Part shown: positions 6,115 through 6,901 of the stretch, piece by piece
How the letters are laid out: each line of letters starts with the position of its first letter
Position numbering within the stretch: the stretch's first letter is position 1
DNA from: JACOUT01 sp964580865
GTDB taxonomy: Bacteria > Myxococcota > UBA727 > VGSZ01
DNA length: 6,901 nt
Assembly (NCBI GenBank): GCA_964580865.1
Contig: CAZONM010000332.1
Coordinates: 1-6,901, forward strand
Direction of reading: 5' to 3'
Notes under the pieces: generated by a model
Told to the model about the DNA's origin: nothing
The model's input: the letters and a program-made list of their open reading frames with translations, nothing else
The model's database searches: none
Position numbers and translations under genes: made by a program

Positions 6115-6901
6115 CTGAGCCCGCGCTGCCCGAGGCCATCGAGGAGCAGGTGCGGACGCTGCTCAAGCGCGGCGAGCACGCGGCGGCGGCGGCGGCGCTG
6201 TCGGCGGCCGGCCACTACCGTCGCGCCGGGGTCATCCACGAGCAGATCTTCGAGCACCGCGCGGCGCTGGTGGCGTACGAGGCGGGCGGTGACCTGATGG
6301 GCGCGGTGCGCATGGCCATCGAGCTGCACGACGCGGGCGCCATCGATCGCCTCGTCACCGTGGCGATCGCGAGCGGGCAGGGCGACGCCCTGTTGGTCGC
6401 GCTGCAGAAGGCCGGGCGCGCTGCCGAGGAGGCGCGCGTGCACGTGGCGCGTGGCGATCTGCTGCGCGCCGCGGCGTGCTTCGAGCGCGCCGGCCAGCTC
6501 GACCGCGCGGCCGCGTGCCAGGAGGAGCTCGGCGCGGCGCGCGACGCGGGCGTGCTGCTCGAGCGCCACCTCGAGCTGCATCCGGGCGACACCGAGGCCG
6601 GCCTGCGCCTCGGCCGCATCTTGGCGCGCTACGGGCGCAACGACGACGCCGTGGCGACGTTGCAGCGCGCCGTACAGCAGGCCGACGACCACGCGCGCGC
6701 TTACGCCCGCGCGGCGCCGATCATGATGATCGCGTTCGTGCAGCTCGGTTACGAGCAGGCGGCGCGCGCCGTGCTCGCGCGCTGGGCCGCCGCCCACCGC
6801 GCCCTGGCCGACGCGGCTGGCTTCGAGCCGCCGCCCTCGAGCTTCGACGAGTTCCTGCGAAGCGAGCGCGCGGCCGCGCTGGCCGCCATCCAGAGCGCCA
6901 G
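6111..6901 (+). CDS. alpha-helical repeat (TPR-like) protein, 3' partial
   Basis: Open from GTG 6111 to the right edge (263 codons visible, no stop), with a GTGA overlap with the glycosyltransferase stop. The start is supported by this overlap and by continuous G/C-ending codons. The product is acidic/basic mixed, Ala-rich and apparently all helical, with no signal peptide, so it is probably cytoplasmic. Short helix pairs repeat with an AG-x-x-x-RAA pattern: AGHYRRAGVIHEQIFEHRAA, then AGGDLMGAVRMAIELHDAGA, ARGDLLRAAACFERAGQLDRA, and a canonical TPR-like pair at about residues 156-190 (HPGDTEAGLRLGRILARYG, NDDAVATLQRAV). Such solenoids bind other proteins. The missing C-terminus may carry another domain. 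Similar repeats occur in many Myxococcota proteins, so no specific role can be given. Confidence 0.78.
   Translation, partial: MTEPALPEAIEEQVRTLLKRGEHAAAAAALSAAGHYRRAGVIHEQIFEHRAALVAYEAGGDLMGAVRMAIELHDAGAIDRLVTVAIASGQGDALLVALQKAGRAAEEARVHVARGDLLRAAACFERAGQLDRAAACQEELGAARDAGVLLERHLELHPGDTEAGLRLGRILARYGRNDDAVATLQRAVQQADDHARAYARAAPIMMIAFVQLGYEQAARAVLARWAAAHRALADAAGFEPPPSSFDEFLRSERAAALAAIQSA
6180..6197 (+). repeat. (GCG)6 triplet tract encoding an alanine run
   Basis: Six GCG codons in a row, encoding alanines 24-29 of the repeat protein. Changes in copy number would stay in frame and only alter the alanine run. Confidence 0.7.

Overview
The window is very GC-rich DNA with strong G/C preference at codon third positions. 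All six genes lie on the + strand and are packed almost without gaps: the only non-coding bases between genes are the two between the first gene and asd. There is no stretch over 300 bases without a gene, and I see no RNA gene, terminator, insertion sequence or CRISPR array. Several features suggest a Myxococcota (deltaproteobacterial) chromosome, possibly of the Polyangia/Haliangia type: an AgmX/PglI-like C-terminal domain, a MYXO-CTERM-like tail, and an outer-membrane barrel of the kind named after Myxococcus xanthus MXAN_2562. This assignment rests on recognised family resemblance, not on a search.

Layout: (1) 2-670, the C-terminal part of a TPR-type protein ending in an AgmX/PglI-like domain. 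(2) 673-1791, asd, aspartate-semialdehyde dehydrogenase, with a 32-residue extension before the usual start. (3) 1773-3524, one uninterrupted 583-codon frame that joins two exported proteins. The first is a secreted, cysteine-containing, FnIII-like protein with a MYXO-CTERM-like tail. The second is a signal peptide followed by an outer-membrane beta-barrel of the MXAN_2562 type. (4) 3521-4408, a membrane-anchored periplasmic protein of unknown function. (5) 4405-6114, a polytopic glycosyltransferase of the GT39/PMT/ArnT superfamily. (6) 6111 to the window end, the N-terminal part of an alpha-helical (TPR-like) repeat protein.

Gene starts 3 to 6 all overlap the preceding stop (19 bases for gene 3, then GTGA, ATGA and GTGA), so the set looks like one translationally coupled operon. 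Apart from asd, genes 3 to 5 concern the cell envelope: a surface protein and barrel, a periplasmic partner, and a lipid-sugar-dependent glycosyltransferase. The most notable point is the in-frame fusion at about 2640-2815. There the basic tail of a C-terminal sorting signal is also the basic start of a signal peptide, giving what looks like a two-protein precursor with a membrane hairpin in the middle.
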